Below are positions 19,081-27,301 of a stretch of DNA of 64,000 nt, in pieces. A program made the position numbers and the translations under genes. This stretch comes from JAHRVQ01 sp051278195 (lineage in GTDB: Bacteria; Pseudomonadota; Gammaproteobacteria; Pseudomonadales; Azotimanducaceae): contig JBNMQM010000016.1 of assembly GCA_051278195.1 (NCBI GenBank), positions 1-64,000 on the forward strand, written 5' to 3'. The notes beneath the pieces are model-generated. The model was given only the letters and a program-made list of their open reading frames with translations, searched no databases and was not told the origin of the DNA. Every line of letters begins with the position of its first letter. The first letter of the stretch is position 1.

Positions 19081-19697
19081 AATGACTCTCCTAAAAGTGG
19101 CTCAGGTGCCAAAAAGCCCGCTACAGCAAAGCTAATCAGTCGTTCAAATTTGTCCTGCGGACGGTCCTCGGCGAGTTCTGACCCTAACGGCATGGTGAGC
19201 GAAAGCGTCTGCACCATGCTGCCGACCAAAAAGTGAAACCGCCAACGCAACTCCGTTATCGATAAATCCGGCAACAATCTGGATAGCGCCGCGACAAACC
19301 GGCCCGCAACAACCCCAAACTCTTTCTCAAGCATTGGTCTGATCACGGATTGCGGCTCGCTATAGATTCGACTAATAAGGGCCGGTAAGTGTTCAGCTGC
19401 ATCAGCTTTCACCAGAGGCTGCAAAAAAGCTTCTAACACAGACCGAATGTCCAACTTTGCCGAGTCAACTTCCAGAGCATCAAGCGCTGCCAGGCGAGCC
19501 TCGTTAATAGGCGTTACCCGCCTATGAAAGACCGCCGCAAACAGACCTTGCTTAGATCCAAAGTGATAGTGGGTCGCCGCCAGGTTTGCATCAGCACGGA
19601 CCGCAATCGATCTTAACGAGGTCGCGGCGTAACCTTTTTCAACAAATAGCGCTTCCGCTGCGTCAAGCAAACAGTCCTGGGTAGTGGTCATATCCAA
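19077..19697 (-). CDS. TetR-family repressor of the RND efflux operon
   Basis: 206 residues. N-terminal TetR HTH: LLDAAEALFVEKGYAATSLR, then SIAVRADANLAATHYHFGSK. The C-terminal ligand domain resembles the CecR/YbiH-like group (FLQPLVKADAAEHLPALISR). First gene of the efflux operon, overlapping the adaptor start. A palindrome lies 10 bp before its start codon, which fits autorepression relieved by a pump substrate. Confidence 0.9.
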   Translation of the reverse strand: MDMTTTQDCLLDAAEALFVEKGYAATSLRSIAVRADANLAATHYHFGSKQGLFAAVFHRRVTPINEARLAALDALEVDSAKLDIRSVLEAFLQPLVKADAAEHLPALISRIYSEPQSVIRPMLEKEFGVVAGRFVAALSRLLPDLSITELRWRFHFLVGSMVQTLSLTMPLGSELAEDRPQDKFERLISFAVAGFLAPEPLLGESL

Positions 19698-19706
19698 ATA
19701 TCATTC

Positions 19707-19718
19707 AAACGTTCGTTT
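19707..19718. promoter_or_regulatory. Candidate TetR operator
   Basis: The 12-bp element AAACGTTCGTTT has inverted 5-bp arms (AAACG/CGTTT) and sits between the divergent tetR and carbonic anhydrase starts, 10 bp from tetR. The shape and position suit a TetR-family operator. It could affect the carbonic anhydrase gene too, whose start is 50 bp away. Prediction only. Confidence 0.5.
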
Positions 19719-19767
19719 TATTCTCTCAGCAACGCTCGTAGTACGCAAGCAGTATGAGTTTTAGGAT

Positions 19768-20535
19768 ATGATGCGCGCCATGAAAAATGCTCAAGAAGCC
19801 CTTGCAGAACTGCAGGCCGGTAATAATCGCTTCGTAAACGGAACTTCCGATTACGACCCATCTCTGAATGCGGTTCAACGCAGCCAATTGCTAGAAGGAC
19901 AAACGCCATTCGCCGTCGTCCTTGGCTGCTCTGACTCCCGAGTGCCGGTGGAGATGGTATTTGATCAAGGGTTCGGAGATCTGTTCGTGATTCGAGTTGC
20001 CGGCAACGTGGTCGCTTCATCTCAAATCGCGAGCGTCGAATTCGCCGCCGAGCAGTTCGGCGTCAGACTGGTTGTGGTCATGGGCCATACCAATTGCGGT
20101 GCGGTGGCAGCCACAATCACTGCACTGACCAGCACCGAACCATCAGACTCTCTCAGCAATCTCCGCTCGATCGTCGACCGCATCCGCCCTGCCGTCGAGG
20201 GACTACTTGATCTGAACCTAGAAAATGATCAACTCATGAAACAAGCGGTTCGATCGAACGCTCGAATATCCGCCAATTCTCTACGACACGGGTCGCAGGC
20301 ATTGGAGCGATTGAGCGAGACAGCCAACCTGCTCATCATCGGCGCTGAATATTGCCTCGAAACCGGCAGGGTAGAGTTTTTCGATGGCCTTCCTACCTCA
20401 GGAACCAACCACGCCGCCATCACGACGACGAATAGCCAAGGTGCAATCCCGGGGTATGGTCTGCTGGTCAAACTCGGCGGGGAAATTCGTGACCTTTGGA
20501 TCGCCGTTGCCCGGATGCTGAACATTTACAAATAA
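19768..20535 (+). CDS. Beta-class carbonic anhydrase
   Basis: 255 residues, cytoplasmic. Zinc ligands are Cys54 (CSDSRVP, with the Asp56-Arg58 dyad), His107 and Cys110 (GHTNCGA). It interconverts CO2 and bicarbonate, complementing the SbtA transporter 14 kb away. An alternative ATG lies four codons in (19780). The conserved fold ends near GRVEFFDGLP (about residue 212). The remaining 40 residues read through 138 bp that are antisense to the conserved 3' end of phoX, so this tail is likely a non-conserved extension. Divergent from the tetR operon. Confidence 0.92.
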   Translation: MMRAMKNAQEALAELQAGNNRFVNGTSDYDPSLNAVQRSQLLEGQTPFAVVLGCSDSRVPVEMVFDQGFGDLFVIRVAGNVVASSQIASVEFAAEQFGVRLVVVMGHTNCGAVAATITALTSTEPSDSLSNLRSIVDRIRPAVEGLLDLNLENDQLMKQAVRSNARISANSLRHGSQALERLSETANLLIIGAEYCLETGRVEFFDGLPTSGTNHAAITTTNSQGAIPGYGLLVKLGGEIRDLWIAVARMLNIYK

Positions 20536-22110
20536 TGTTGTTCGATCAGGTGTCGCTGTAATTCCGGTCAATTCACAACCGGCCACACCGGATAGCAAGC
20601 GCCTAATTTCACCCGTGTTGATATCGTTCACCAACAACTGGTTGCTATGCCCGTCCCGTTGATCACCATCTGTCATAATAAACAAACGACCATCTGGGTC
20701 GGCCCATAGCCCATCCGGGCTGCCAAAGGAGTTCTCACCCGCATAGTACTTATCTGAGATCAGAAATATCTCCCAGGTAAACGTCGTTCCCAAAAAGTCA
20801 TCACTATCGCGCCAGCGAATGATGTGACCATTAGGGTTCGGTGCTTGCGGATTGGCTGGGTTAGCAACTTTGCGCTGATGGTTATTGGTCAATGTACAGT
20901 AGACATCGCCATTGGGTGCAACGGTGGTCCATTCTGGGCGGTCCATATCGGTGGCCCCTAAAGCCGTTGCGGCAAGGCGCGTATTAATCAAAATATCTGC
21001 CTGATCTTTAAAGTCCTTCAGCTTAGGATTGCCGGCCGTCAATGGTAACCATTCACCTGTGCCGCCTTCATCAAAACGCGCCACATACAGCACGCCTTCG
21101 TCCAATGGGCTCACACCGCGTGACTGCATTGCCTGCCAATTATCAGCCGATACAAACTTATAAATATGCTCAAAACGTTGATCGTCGCCCATGTACACGA
21201 CGACCCGGCCATCAGCGCTCACGCCATGTCCTGCACCCTCATGCTTTAATCGTCCCAGTGCAGTGCGCTTTACGGGCACCTGCTTAGGATCAAATGGATC
21301 AATCTCCATAACCCAGCCGAATCGATTCACCTCGTTCTCAAAATCAGGGTCTGACAGGTCAAAACGCTTATCAAACAAATGCCAGCCATATCCCGCACCC
21401 GTTTTATTGAGACCATAACGCTGCTGGGACTCATTCGGTGTGAACTCGCCGGAGGCAGCAAAATATAAATTGAAATTTTCTTCGCAGGTCAGATAGGTGT
21501 TCCAAGGCGTCTGGCCATTGGAACAATTGGCGAAGGTACCACGATAGGGATTACCAGCCTTGTTCTGAAGCGCGGCGCTCGATGCTGCCGGACCGCTGAA
21601 GGTCGTTTCTCCATTGCCATGAATACGCCGTGCTGATTCACTGGCGACTCGCTGCCACTTGCCTTCAACTTCAGCAATTTCGACCACACCCGCACCGTGA
21701 GCATACTGTGAGATTCGAACATCGGTCAGGCTTTCTGGCACGGGTTTGCCCAACAAATGTGTGTTTCTACCGTATTCATGGTTGAGCGCCAACATGCCCC
21801 TCTTACCATCATCGGAAATCGGGAAATACGCCATACCATCGTGCCCAATACCTACCTGGTCCGCCTGATCCTCAGTGGCAGGATGATGATAGGCGGGACC
21901 ATCGGGTTGCAGTGGCGTACCCCACGGAATCAGCACTTCATAAACATAGTCATCGGAAATGGTGGGCATGGGTCCAATGCCCTTTGCGAACGGGACTGGA
22001 CTAAAGCCCACCAGAGGAGCGACAGTTTTTGCCACGGAACCGCAACCGACTAAAAACTGTGTCGCTGCTACCAGCCCGCCTTTAAGTAGTGTTCTACGTT
22101 GAATTTGCAT
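20398..22110 (-). CDS. phoX: PhoX-family alkaline phosphatase (DUF839)
   Basis: 570 residues. The N-terminus has a Tat signal (RRTLLKGG) followed by a lipobox-like LVGC, so it is predicted to be Tat-exported and probably lipidated. The PhoX/DUF839 pattern is clear: LALNHEYGRNTHLLGK, GAGVVEIAEVEGKW, CSNGQTPWNTYLTCEENFN, MGDDQRFEHIYKFVS, PDGLWADPDGRLFIMTDGDQ, LFVNVQHPG. PhoX enzymes are Ca/Fe-dependent phosphomonoesterases that release phosphate from organic phosphorus and are common in marine bacteria. It follows the ZnuD-like receptor by 57 bp. No unmistakable Pho box is visible. The 3' end overlaps the carbonic anhydrase gene. Confidence 0.88.
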   Translation of the reverse strand: MQIQRRTLLKGGLVAATQFLVGCGSVAKTVAPLVGFSPVPFAKGIGPMPTISDDYVYEVLIPWGTPLQPDGPAYHHPATEDQADQVGIGHDGMAYFPISDDGKRGMLALNHEYGRNTHLLGKPVPESLTDVRISQYAHGAGVVEIAEVEGKWQRVASESARRIHGNGETTFSGPAASSAALQNKAGNPYRGTFANCSNGQTPWNTYLTCEENFNLYFAASGEFTPNESQQRYGLNKTGAGYGWHLFDKRFDLSDPDFENEVNRFGWVMEIDPFDPKQVPVKRTALGRLKHEGAGHGVSADGRVVVYMGDDQRFEHIYKFVSADNWQAMQSRGVSPLDEGVLYVARFDEGGTGEWLPLTAGNPKLKDFKDQADILINTRLAATALGATDMDRPEWTTVAPNGDVYCTLTNNHQRKVANPANPQAPNPNGHIIRWRDSDDFLGTTFTWEIFLISDKYYAGENSFGSPDGLWADPDGRLFIMTDGDQRDGHSNQLLVNDINTGEIRRLLSGVAGCELTGITATPDRTTLFVNVQHPGNGDPKVTNFPAEFDQQTIPRDCTLAIRRRDGGVVGS

Positions 22111-22167
22111 ATTAGAACCTTAACTTGTTAAACCAAATTAACGGATAAATTATTCATAAAGAAACGG

Positions 22168-24312
22168 CTAGTAACGCAGCCGCAACCCGACTCGAACCCC
22201 CCTGCCCGACTCCGGCGCCACGTTATTTAAAAATGATACGTGGTTACGAACCTCGTCATTCAACAGATTATCACCCTTGGCAAAAAGGGCTAGGTCTGCG
22301 CCGGAGGACAAAGTCCAGTGATAATCCGCATAAGCCGAAACCAGCGTGTAGCCACTGGAGGTTAGCTCAAGAGGCGCCGTATCATCCTGCTCGAAGACGT
22401 GGCTCAAGGTCACGCCCGAAGACCAACGTTCACTCTCCCAGTCTACTGCAAATAGTATTCTTGCAGGGGACATACGCGGCACATAATCGTCATTATCGAA
22501 GCGACCCCGTACCATATCGATGGCAATACGCCCGCCAACGGTGGAAGCCGACAGGTCTGCCAGCGGGAACTCAAGGCTAGCTTCAAAGCCATAGAACCGA
22601 GCGTCCTCGCCCCGGTAATTAGCGACCTGAACGTCATCGACCAGCGCACCAGTAAGATCGAGATAAACATAATCGCTCACTTGGTTATAGAAACCAGACA
22701 CATCCAGCAAGGCTGAGCCGATTGGCAATCGGTAGCCAATATCCAGATTGCGTGATACCTCGGTGGCCAAATCAATATCGCCAATTTCGATTAGGTTGGT
22801 GGCCGCATGAGCCACAAGCTCGGTTTTGAGACCACAACCTGCCAGATCAACATTGGAGTAACGTTCTTCTACCGTAGGCGCGCGCTCTGTTCTACCAGCA
22901 GAGATGATTAGCCGTGCATCTTGCTCGAGATCAACGATGCCACTGGCAGTAACACTGAACACTGTTTCTGATGTCGCGCAGGCAGCCGGATCTAATTCAG
23001 CACGCTCCACCCGGCCACCTAGCTCCAGGGTATAGCGATCCGATGCCCAGCGTTCCACGACAAACAGTGCCGTATTCTGAATATCGGTTTTCGGGATAAA
23101 GGCTTCTTCGCCGGCTGCGCTGAATTCCGTGGCGTTCACCTGTAAACCCCATACGCCTTGCCATTGCCCTCGCTCTCGAGTGGTCAAGGAAATGCGACTA
23201 TCAAAACCCTTATTGAGAAAGCGAGTACCAAGTTCCGCGACACCGTCTTCAATTTCGAGCTCGCGGTGTTCGTAGTCGGTATAGCCGAGATGAAAACGCA
23301 CATCCGAGATAAAGCCGTGATCAAAGTGATAGTCGGCTTTGAGATCATAGCGCTCTTGCTCTAATGCTAGACGAACGGCGACCTCTTCTTCTCCATGTTC
23401 TTCTCCATGTTCTTCTCCATGTTCTTCTCCATGTTCTTCTCCATGCTCCTCCTCTTCTTCCTCTTCATGGCCATGAGCCCCGCCGGGCAGACCATATTCA
23501 CTGTCAAAGCGGTTGTAAGAAAAGCCAATGAAACCCTGTTCTTGAACCCAGGAAATCCCCAGGGTGCCGCCTTTACCTTCGCCGAAGGAGTTGTCGATAT
23601 AACCGGGTGGCGAAGACTCACCCTCCTCTTCACCTTCTTCGTGCTCGATACCAGCAAGCGCTTCCAATGCTTCTAGACGTTCAAGATCAATCGCGGTGCC
23701 GGGAATATCCACGTTGTTATTCCGGCGAGAGTAAAAATCCGCGTGGAACGCAATAGCACCCACGCTGGCATTGATACCCAACAGCGTTTTGTCCTCATCA
23801 CTAGCATTTGCATGGGATTGTTCAAAGATGACTTCTGGCCGATCAAAGAGCCGCGTCGGGATACGCTGATCAATGACATTGACCACGCCACCAATGGCAC
23901 CACTACCATATAGCAGTGTTGCTGGGCCACGCACTACCTCAATACTGTCGGCTAACAAGGGCTCGATACCATTGCCATGGTCGGGGCTAAGATTGGCCGC
24001 GTCAGACACAAAAACACTATTTTGTAAGACCTGGACACGCTTACCGCTCTGGCCACGGATCACTGGCTGACCAACGCCTGGACCAAAAGATGCAGAGTGA
24101 ACACCGGGCTGACCATCTAAGGTATCACCTAGGGAATTGGCCACTTCACGCCGTAACGCTTCACCCGACAACACACCGATCGGCAGTACGGATTCCGCCA
24201 AAGGCTTGTGAAAAGGACCGGTAACAACAATTTCTTCAATATCATGTTCGGCGGCGTGTACATGCACGGCCACTAGGCTCGCCAACAGGCAGCCTGACAA
24301 TAATCTAATCAT
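22168..24312 (-). CDS. TonB-dependent outer-membrane receptor, ZnuD-like
   Basis: 714 residues. Signal peptide (LLASLVAVHVHAAEHD), TonB box-like IEEIVVTG, a plug domain with GQPVIRGQSGKRVQVLQN and EVVRGPATLLYGSGAIGGVV, then a 22-strand barrel ending in VRVGLRLRY with terminal aromatic. Closest in pattern to ZnuD-type zinc receptors. A surface loop near residues 288-310 is a His/Glu tract (HGEE repeated five times after a Glu run), well suited to bind Zn or another divalent metal. Located between a DUF2946-like small gene and phoX, probably co-transcribed. Metal specificity is inference. Confidence 0.85.
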   Translation of the reverse strand: MIRLLSGCLLASLVAVHVHAAEHDIEEIVVTGPFHKPLAESVLPIGVLSGEALRREVANSLGDTLDGQPGVHSASFGPGVGQPVIRGQSGKRVQVLQNSVFVSDAANLSPDHGNGIEPLLADSIEVVRGPATLLYGSGAIGGVVNVIDQRIPTRLFDRPEVIFEQSHANASDEDKTLLGINASVGAIAFHADFYSRRNNNVDIPGTAIDLERLEALEALAGIEHEEGEEEGESSPPGYIDNSFGEGKGGTLGISWVQEQGFIGFSYNRFDSEYGLPGGAHGHEEEEEEEHGEEHGEEHGEEHGEEHGEEEVAVRLALEQERYDLKADYHFDHGFISDVRFHLGYTDYEHRELEIEDGVAELGTRFLNKGFDSRISLTTRERGQWQGVWGLQVNATEFSAAGEEAFIPKTDIQNTALFVVERWASDRYTLELGGRVERAELDPAACATSETVFSVTASGIVDLEQDARLIISAGRTERAPTVEERYSNVDLAGCGLKTELVAHAATNLIEIGDIDLATEVSRNLDIGYRLPIGSALLDVSGFYNQVSDYVYLDLTGALVDDVQVANYRGEDARFYGFEASLEFPLADLSASTVGGRIAIDMVRGRFDNDDYVPRMSPARILFAVDWESERWSSGVTLSHVFEQDDTAPLELTSSGYTLVSAYADYHWTLSSGADLALFAKGDNLLNDEVRNHVSFLNNVAPESGRGVRVGLRLRY
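23388..23447 (-). repeat. 12-bp tandem repeat coding for the HGEE metal-binding loop
   Basis: Five consecutive 12-bp units (plus strand CTTCTCCATGTT, last copy with one change) inside the ZnuD-like receptor. Each encodes one HGEE block. Change in copy number keeps the frame and would tune the number of histidines in an extracellular loop. Confidence 0.9.
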
Positions 24313-24343
24313 GAGAATCTCTCTAATTTAAAAAGGGGGTCTT

Positions 24344-24622
24344 TTAAACGTCGAGAAGTAAGGGCGGTGCTCGAGAACGCAGGTCAAGAACTGCAGAGAA
24401 GTGGCGTTGATAAACTTTGGGGGCGGCTGGCTTACTGGCGATCGGCACGATTGCTGAGTGAACAGTCGCAACCAAGGCGGCATCAGCGCTTGCTGAGCCG
24501 CAAATCAGACACTCCTGCTCAGCGACTACATGTAAATGAATATGGTCGACCGACGACAGCGCCTGCGCAAACATCGTGCCGGCGAGCAGCAATGATATGA
24601 CTGTGATTTTGCGGAACGTCAT
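24344..24622 (-). CDS. Small secreted DUF2946-like protein
   Basis: 92 residues from the ATG at 24622 (MTFRKITVISLLLAGTMFAQ, a signal peptide). The frame is open further upstream to 24820, but that part is Arg/Ser-rich and overlaps dksA, so it is discarded. The mature part begins with a histidine-rich DHIHLHV, then a CxxC (CLIC) and a late RAPP motif, the pattern of DUF2946 proteins, which often neighbour genes for metal or TonB-dependent uptake. It ends 31 bp before the ZnuD-like receptor gene on the same strand. Function unknown; metal handling in the periplasm is a guess. Confidence 0.6.
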   Translation of the reverse strand: MTFRKITVISLLLAGTMFAQALSSVDHIHLHVVAEQECLICGSASADAALVATVHSAIVPIASKPAAPKVYQRHFSAVLDLRSRAPPLLLDV

Positions 24623-24686
24623 GAAGCTGGAGATAAACCGTGACTGTTGAAAACGAGAGTAGCCTAAATCAAACATTGAGCAGGAA

Positions 24687-25058
24687 TCAAGTCTGTTGTG
24701 TCGAACTTTCCTGCTGCTGTTGGCAAAGGATGCACATATCAGCCTCCGGATAGGCTTTGAGACGCGAGAACGCAATGTCTTCACCGCACTCCGAACACTC
24801 ACCGAATTGGCTAAGCTCAAATCGCCTTTGGGCCGAGATCACAGATCGCAAGCGGTTTTTAGTGACATTGCGATTGGCCAACAAAATGCTCTGGTTGTGC
24901 ATCTCGTCCATTCTACTGAGGCGGCCCTGATTGTCTTTCAGGTTGACAGGTTTGGTGGCGGCTTCTGTATCGACCAGCAATTGGTTCAGGCTAGCCTTTA
25001 ACGCGACCAGGTCGCGACCTAGAATCTGCAGCTGCTGTTTAGTCAGTGCTTCGGACAT
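24687..25058 (-). CDS. DksA/TraR-family zinc-finger protein
   Basis: 123 residues from the ATG at 25058; a TTG six codons earlier is possible. The N-terminal coiled-coil region (LTKQQLQILGRDLVALKASL to the MDEMHNQSILLANRNV segment) is followed by the C4 zinc finger CSECGEDI...MCILCQQ (CxxC-x17-CxxC), all four cysteines present. The family binds RNA polymerase through the secondary channel and modulates transcription with or without ppGpp. It is shorter than DksA (151) and more like YbiI/TraR-class relatives. Its start overlaps the divergent DUF938 gene start by about 13 bp. Confidence 0.8.
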   Translation of the reverse strand: MSEALTKQQLQILGRDLVALKASLNQLLVDTEAATKPVNLKDNQGRLSRMDEMHNQSILLANRNVTKNRLRSVISAQRRFELSQFGECSECGEDIAFSRLKAYPEADMCILCQQQQESSTQQT

Positions 25059-25690
25059 TTGCCCATCATAGCGCAATTAACGTAACGTGGGACGAAACCT
25101 GTTCAGGACCACAGCCCATTACTTTCAACAATTTTTCACAAGCCGCCCACAACAATCAGCCGTCCATCCTGCTTGAGCTGAGCAAACAACTGACCTCGCC
25201 TTGTCACTTATTGGAAGTAGGCAGCGGCTCTGGCCAACACGCCATCTGCTTTGCCACGGCACTACCCCATATTACCTGGCAACCATCCGATCTAGGTGAT
25301 TACTACCCGGGGCTAGTCGACAACCTCAACCGGCTAGCGCCGGACAATATTTTACCACCACTTTACCTAGATCTCGCTTCACCGGTTTGGCCAGGCACTG
25401 TTGACTGCCTCTACTCCGCCAATGTCATCCACATTATGCCCGAGGCACTGCTGCCGCAAATGTTCGCGAGCCCAGCGAGCCGGCTAATGTTCTATGGGCC
25501 TTACAAGTACAACGGTGAGTTTACGAGTGAGTCTAATGCTAACTTTGATGTGTGGTTGAAAGACCGCAACCCCTTAAGTGGTGTTCGAGATATTGAGGCC
25601 TTAGTAGCCCTGGCGGAGAAAAGCGGGTACGAGTTAAAAAGTGACACGGTGATGCCCGCGAACAATCAGTTCCTTCTCTTCAAGCGATAG
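25046..25690 (+). CDS. DUF938 class I SAM-dependent methyltransferase
   Basis: 214 residues with GTG start at 25046; no ATG precedes the conserved FSQAAHNNQPSILLEL block. Motif I LLEVGSGSGQHAICFA binds SAM, and QPSDLGDYYPGLVDN is the acidic motif II. The family-specific YSANVIHIMP and LMFYGPYKYNGEFT blocks are present, so DUF938 is a confident call. The substrate is unknown. The first 30 residues lie before the conserved domain and overlap dksA, so the true start may differ. Confidence 0.82.
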   Translation: MLRTFAHHSAINVTWDETCSGPQPITFNNFSQAAHNNQPSILLELSKQLTSPCHLLEVGSGSGQHAICFATALPHITWQPSDLGDYYPGLVDNLNRLAPDNILPPLYLDLASPVWPGTVDCLYSANVIHIMPEALLPQMFASPASRLMFYGPYKYNGEFTSESNANFDVWLKDRNPLSGVRDIEALVALAEKSGYELKSDTVMPANNQFLLFKR

Positions 25691-25719
25691 CCTTTCTTCA
25701 ACGCAGCTTGGATATTATG

Positions 25720-26019
25720 TTAGGAACTAGTGCGACCAACGAGCCTCACCAATTTCTTACCAACGAAAATTATCAAGAAATAGATGACATATTGCCCAGC
25801 GATCATAATGCTTAACTTTGGCCAAAAATAAATTTCCTCGCTAAAGAACTTTGCGACTGTGATCCCTGGGTAAGCAAGCAGCCTGTATCCAGGGTAACTC
25901 CCCTCCAACGCCCAAAAGTTAATCGCAAAAGCCACAAAAAGTACCACCGCACCCGAAATGGCCCAAAAGGCTGCAAATTTTATATCTGCCACGACTTTAC
26001 TTAGTGATCCATCTAGCAA
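25720..26019 (-). CDS. Small two-helix membrane protein, hypothetical
   Basis: Up to 99 residues with two hydrophobic spans (FWAISGAVVLFVAFAINFWA and LSIMIAGQYVIYFLIIFVGK) and a basic C-terminus. No recognised family. Start is uncertain: TTG at 26019 overlaps the MBL gene end by 23 bp, while a GTG at 25992 falls just after that stop. Part of the single-strand run of small accessory genes. Confidence 0.5.
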   Translation of the reverse strand: MLDGSLSKVVADIKFAAFWAISGAVVLFVAFAINFWALEGSYPGYRLLAYPGITVAKFFSEEIYFWPKLSIMIAGQYVIYFLIIFVGKKLVRLVGRTSS

Positions 26020-26755
26020 AATTGCTGAGCGACCGTTGGACAGTATTCATCTGCTTCACGACGAACGTGTCGAATAAAAGTTCGTCTTTCCCATCCGCTT
26101 CTTGCAGTCTGTTGCTCAACCGGCGAAGACTGTCGGGCACCAGATCAAGCGCTGCCTCCCTGGGTTGGAATGTCGTGCCGATTGGATAATATTCACTTGG
26201 TTCACTCGTCATTTCAATGTGCGAGCCTAGTATGGCCGCGACATTATTCGTCTCTGAAAACCTCAACGGGCGCTCAATACTGCTTTTATAGGCCTGCCAA
26301 TCTTTCACATAAATATAGCCAAGGTACAAACTGTCTCCCGTCAGCAGCCATTTTGTCCGGGGATCATAAATCGTAATGGCCTCTTCTTGATGCCCTGGTG
26401 TAGGAATGACAGTCAACGTTCGCCCACCAAGTTCGATGCTAGCTTGGCCACCCGGCCACTCACCAAAGTCAAAGAAGCGCCACACATCATCACCGGTAGG
26501 TTTCACCATTGTGACACCGGGCTTACCCTCAAACGGCGCATCGCCTCGATGGCGATCATTATCGCTGTGGGAATGCATCACTAAAATCTCTTTGTTCTCT
26601 ACAACTTCTTGACCGAGGATAGATCGAACGTTTTTATAAAGAGAAAATCCCTTAGAATCGTCAAGGTCACCCGTATCCAAAACTAGAATTTTGCCGGTGC
26701 CGACGAGCATATAAATGAAGGGAGCCTCGAAGGTCAGACACTTATTCTGGCGCAA
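25997..26755 (-). pseudogene. Metallo-beta-lactamase-fold hydrolase, N-terminus missing
   Basis: The domain is recognisable (LRQNKCLTFEAPFIYMLVG, VLDTGDLDD, MHSHSDNDRHRGD, PTPGHQEEAITIYD, LLTGDSLY, GSHIEM). It begins abruptly: the only start is a TTG at 26755, inside the conserved TYILRQNKC block. Four codons upstream in the same frame is a TAA (26768-26770), and before that the frame reads ELDVYAHD, plausible MBL sequence, joined to HAD-phosphatase sequence. The gene therefore seems to have lost its start and signal region by a deletion that fused it to the preceding gene. The metal motif HSHSDNDRH is also an unusual variant. Expression is doubtful. Confidence 0.65.
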
Positions 26756-26767
26756 GATGTAGGTCGC

Positions 26768-27294
26768 TTAATCATGGGCATACACATCGAGCTCAGGACT
26801 TGGTTTCTTCACGCCAAAACTTTCTGATACCACTACGACGTCGATCAGACGGTCCAAGCAACTGTTGGTTATCTTTGCTTTTTGAGCCTTCGCGCTGCCA
26901 TTTGTGACGACACCGATTGGCACACCGTCTTCCTGAAGGCACAACAAAGCGTCCGTCCACCCTCCACAACAATTGGCGTCAGCCAGACTATGTCATAGAA
27001 CAAATCTTCGATAACTTTTTGCGATGGAACGTGCTTTGAATAGGATTGAAACATGGCCGCAAAGAAAACTGGGCGCGCTAAATAACCATTTTGGTCTTTA
27101 GCAACAACGTCATTCAGGAATTCGGTTTGAGACAGAGGATGCGGCCGGGGTTGAGGAGAGGGTTGAGGAGAGAGTTGATAAACGACTTCATAGCTGTCAC
27201 AAAAATATTCTAACCAAAGCGCATGAGCGAACTTTTCAACCGCTGCACGTCGGTCGACAAGTGTCTCGTCGAGGTCAAAAACGATGCCCTGCAT
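26768..27294 (-). pseudogene. HAD-superfamily phosphatase, frameshifted and 3'-truncated
   Basis: Begins normally with the HAD nucleophile motif FDLDETLVD (Asp7 and Asp9). After VVEG near base 26957-26965 the original frame drifts to CCAFRKTVCQSV and stops at 26869. A shift of one base restores family sequence: WTDALLCLQEDGVPIGVVTN (motif II Thr), then VVVSESFGVKKPSPEL (motif III Lys). Loss of one G in a G-run explains this. The restored frame then ends at the TAA at 26768 without motif IV, because the 3' part has been replaced by MBL-gene sequence. A linker near residues 44-52 has a repeated SPQPSPQP from a 10-11-bp direct repeat. Confidence 0.7.
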
Positions 27295-27301
27295 AGTTGG
27301 C

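Noticed and set aside
23395..23676. Plus-strand frame beginning with repeated FFSM
   Set aside because: A direct antisense reading of the HGEE repeat in the ZnuD-like receptor.
24623..24686. Zur box upstream of the DUF2946-like/ZnuD-like genes
   Set aside because: Looked for the TATAACATTA-type palindrome expected for Zur; nothing convincing is present in the gap.
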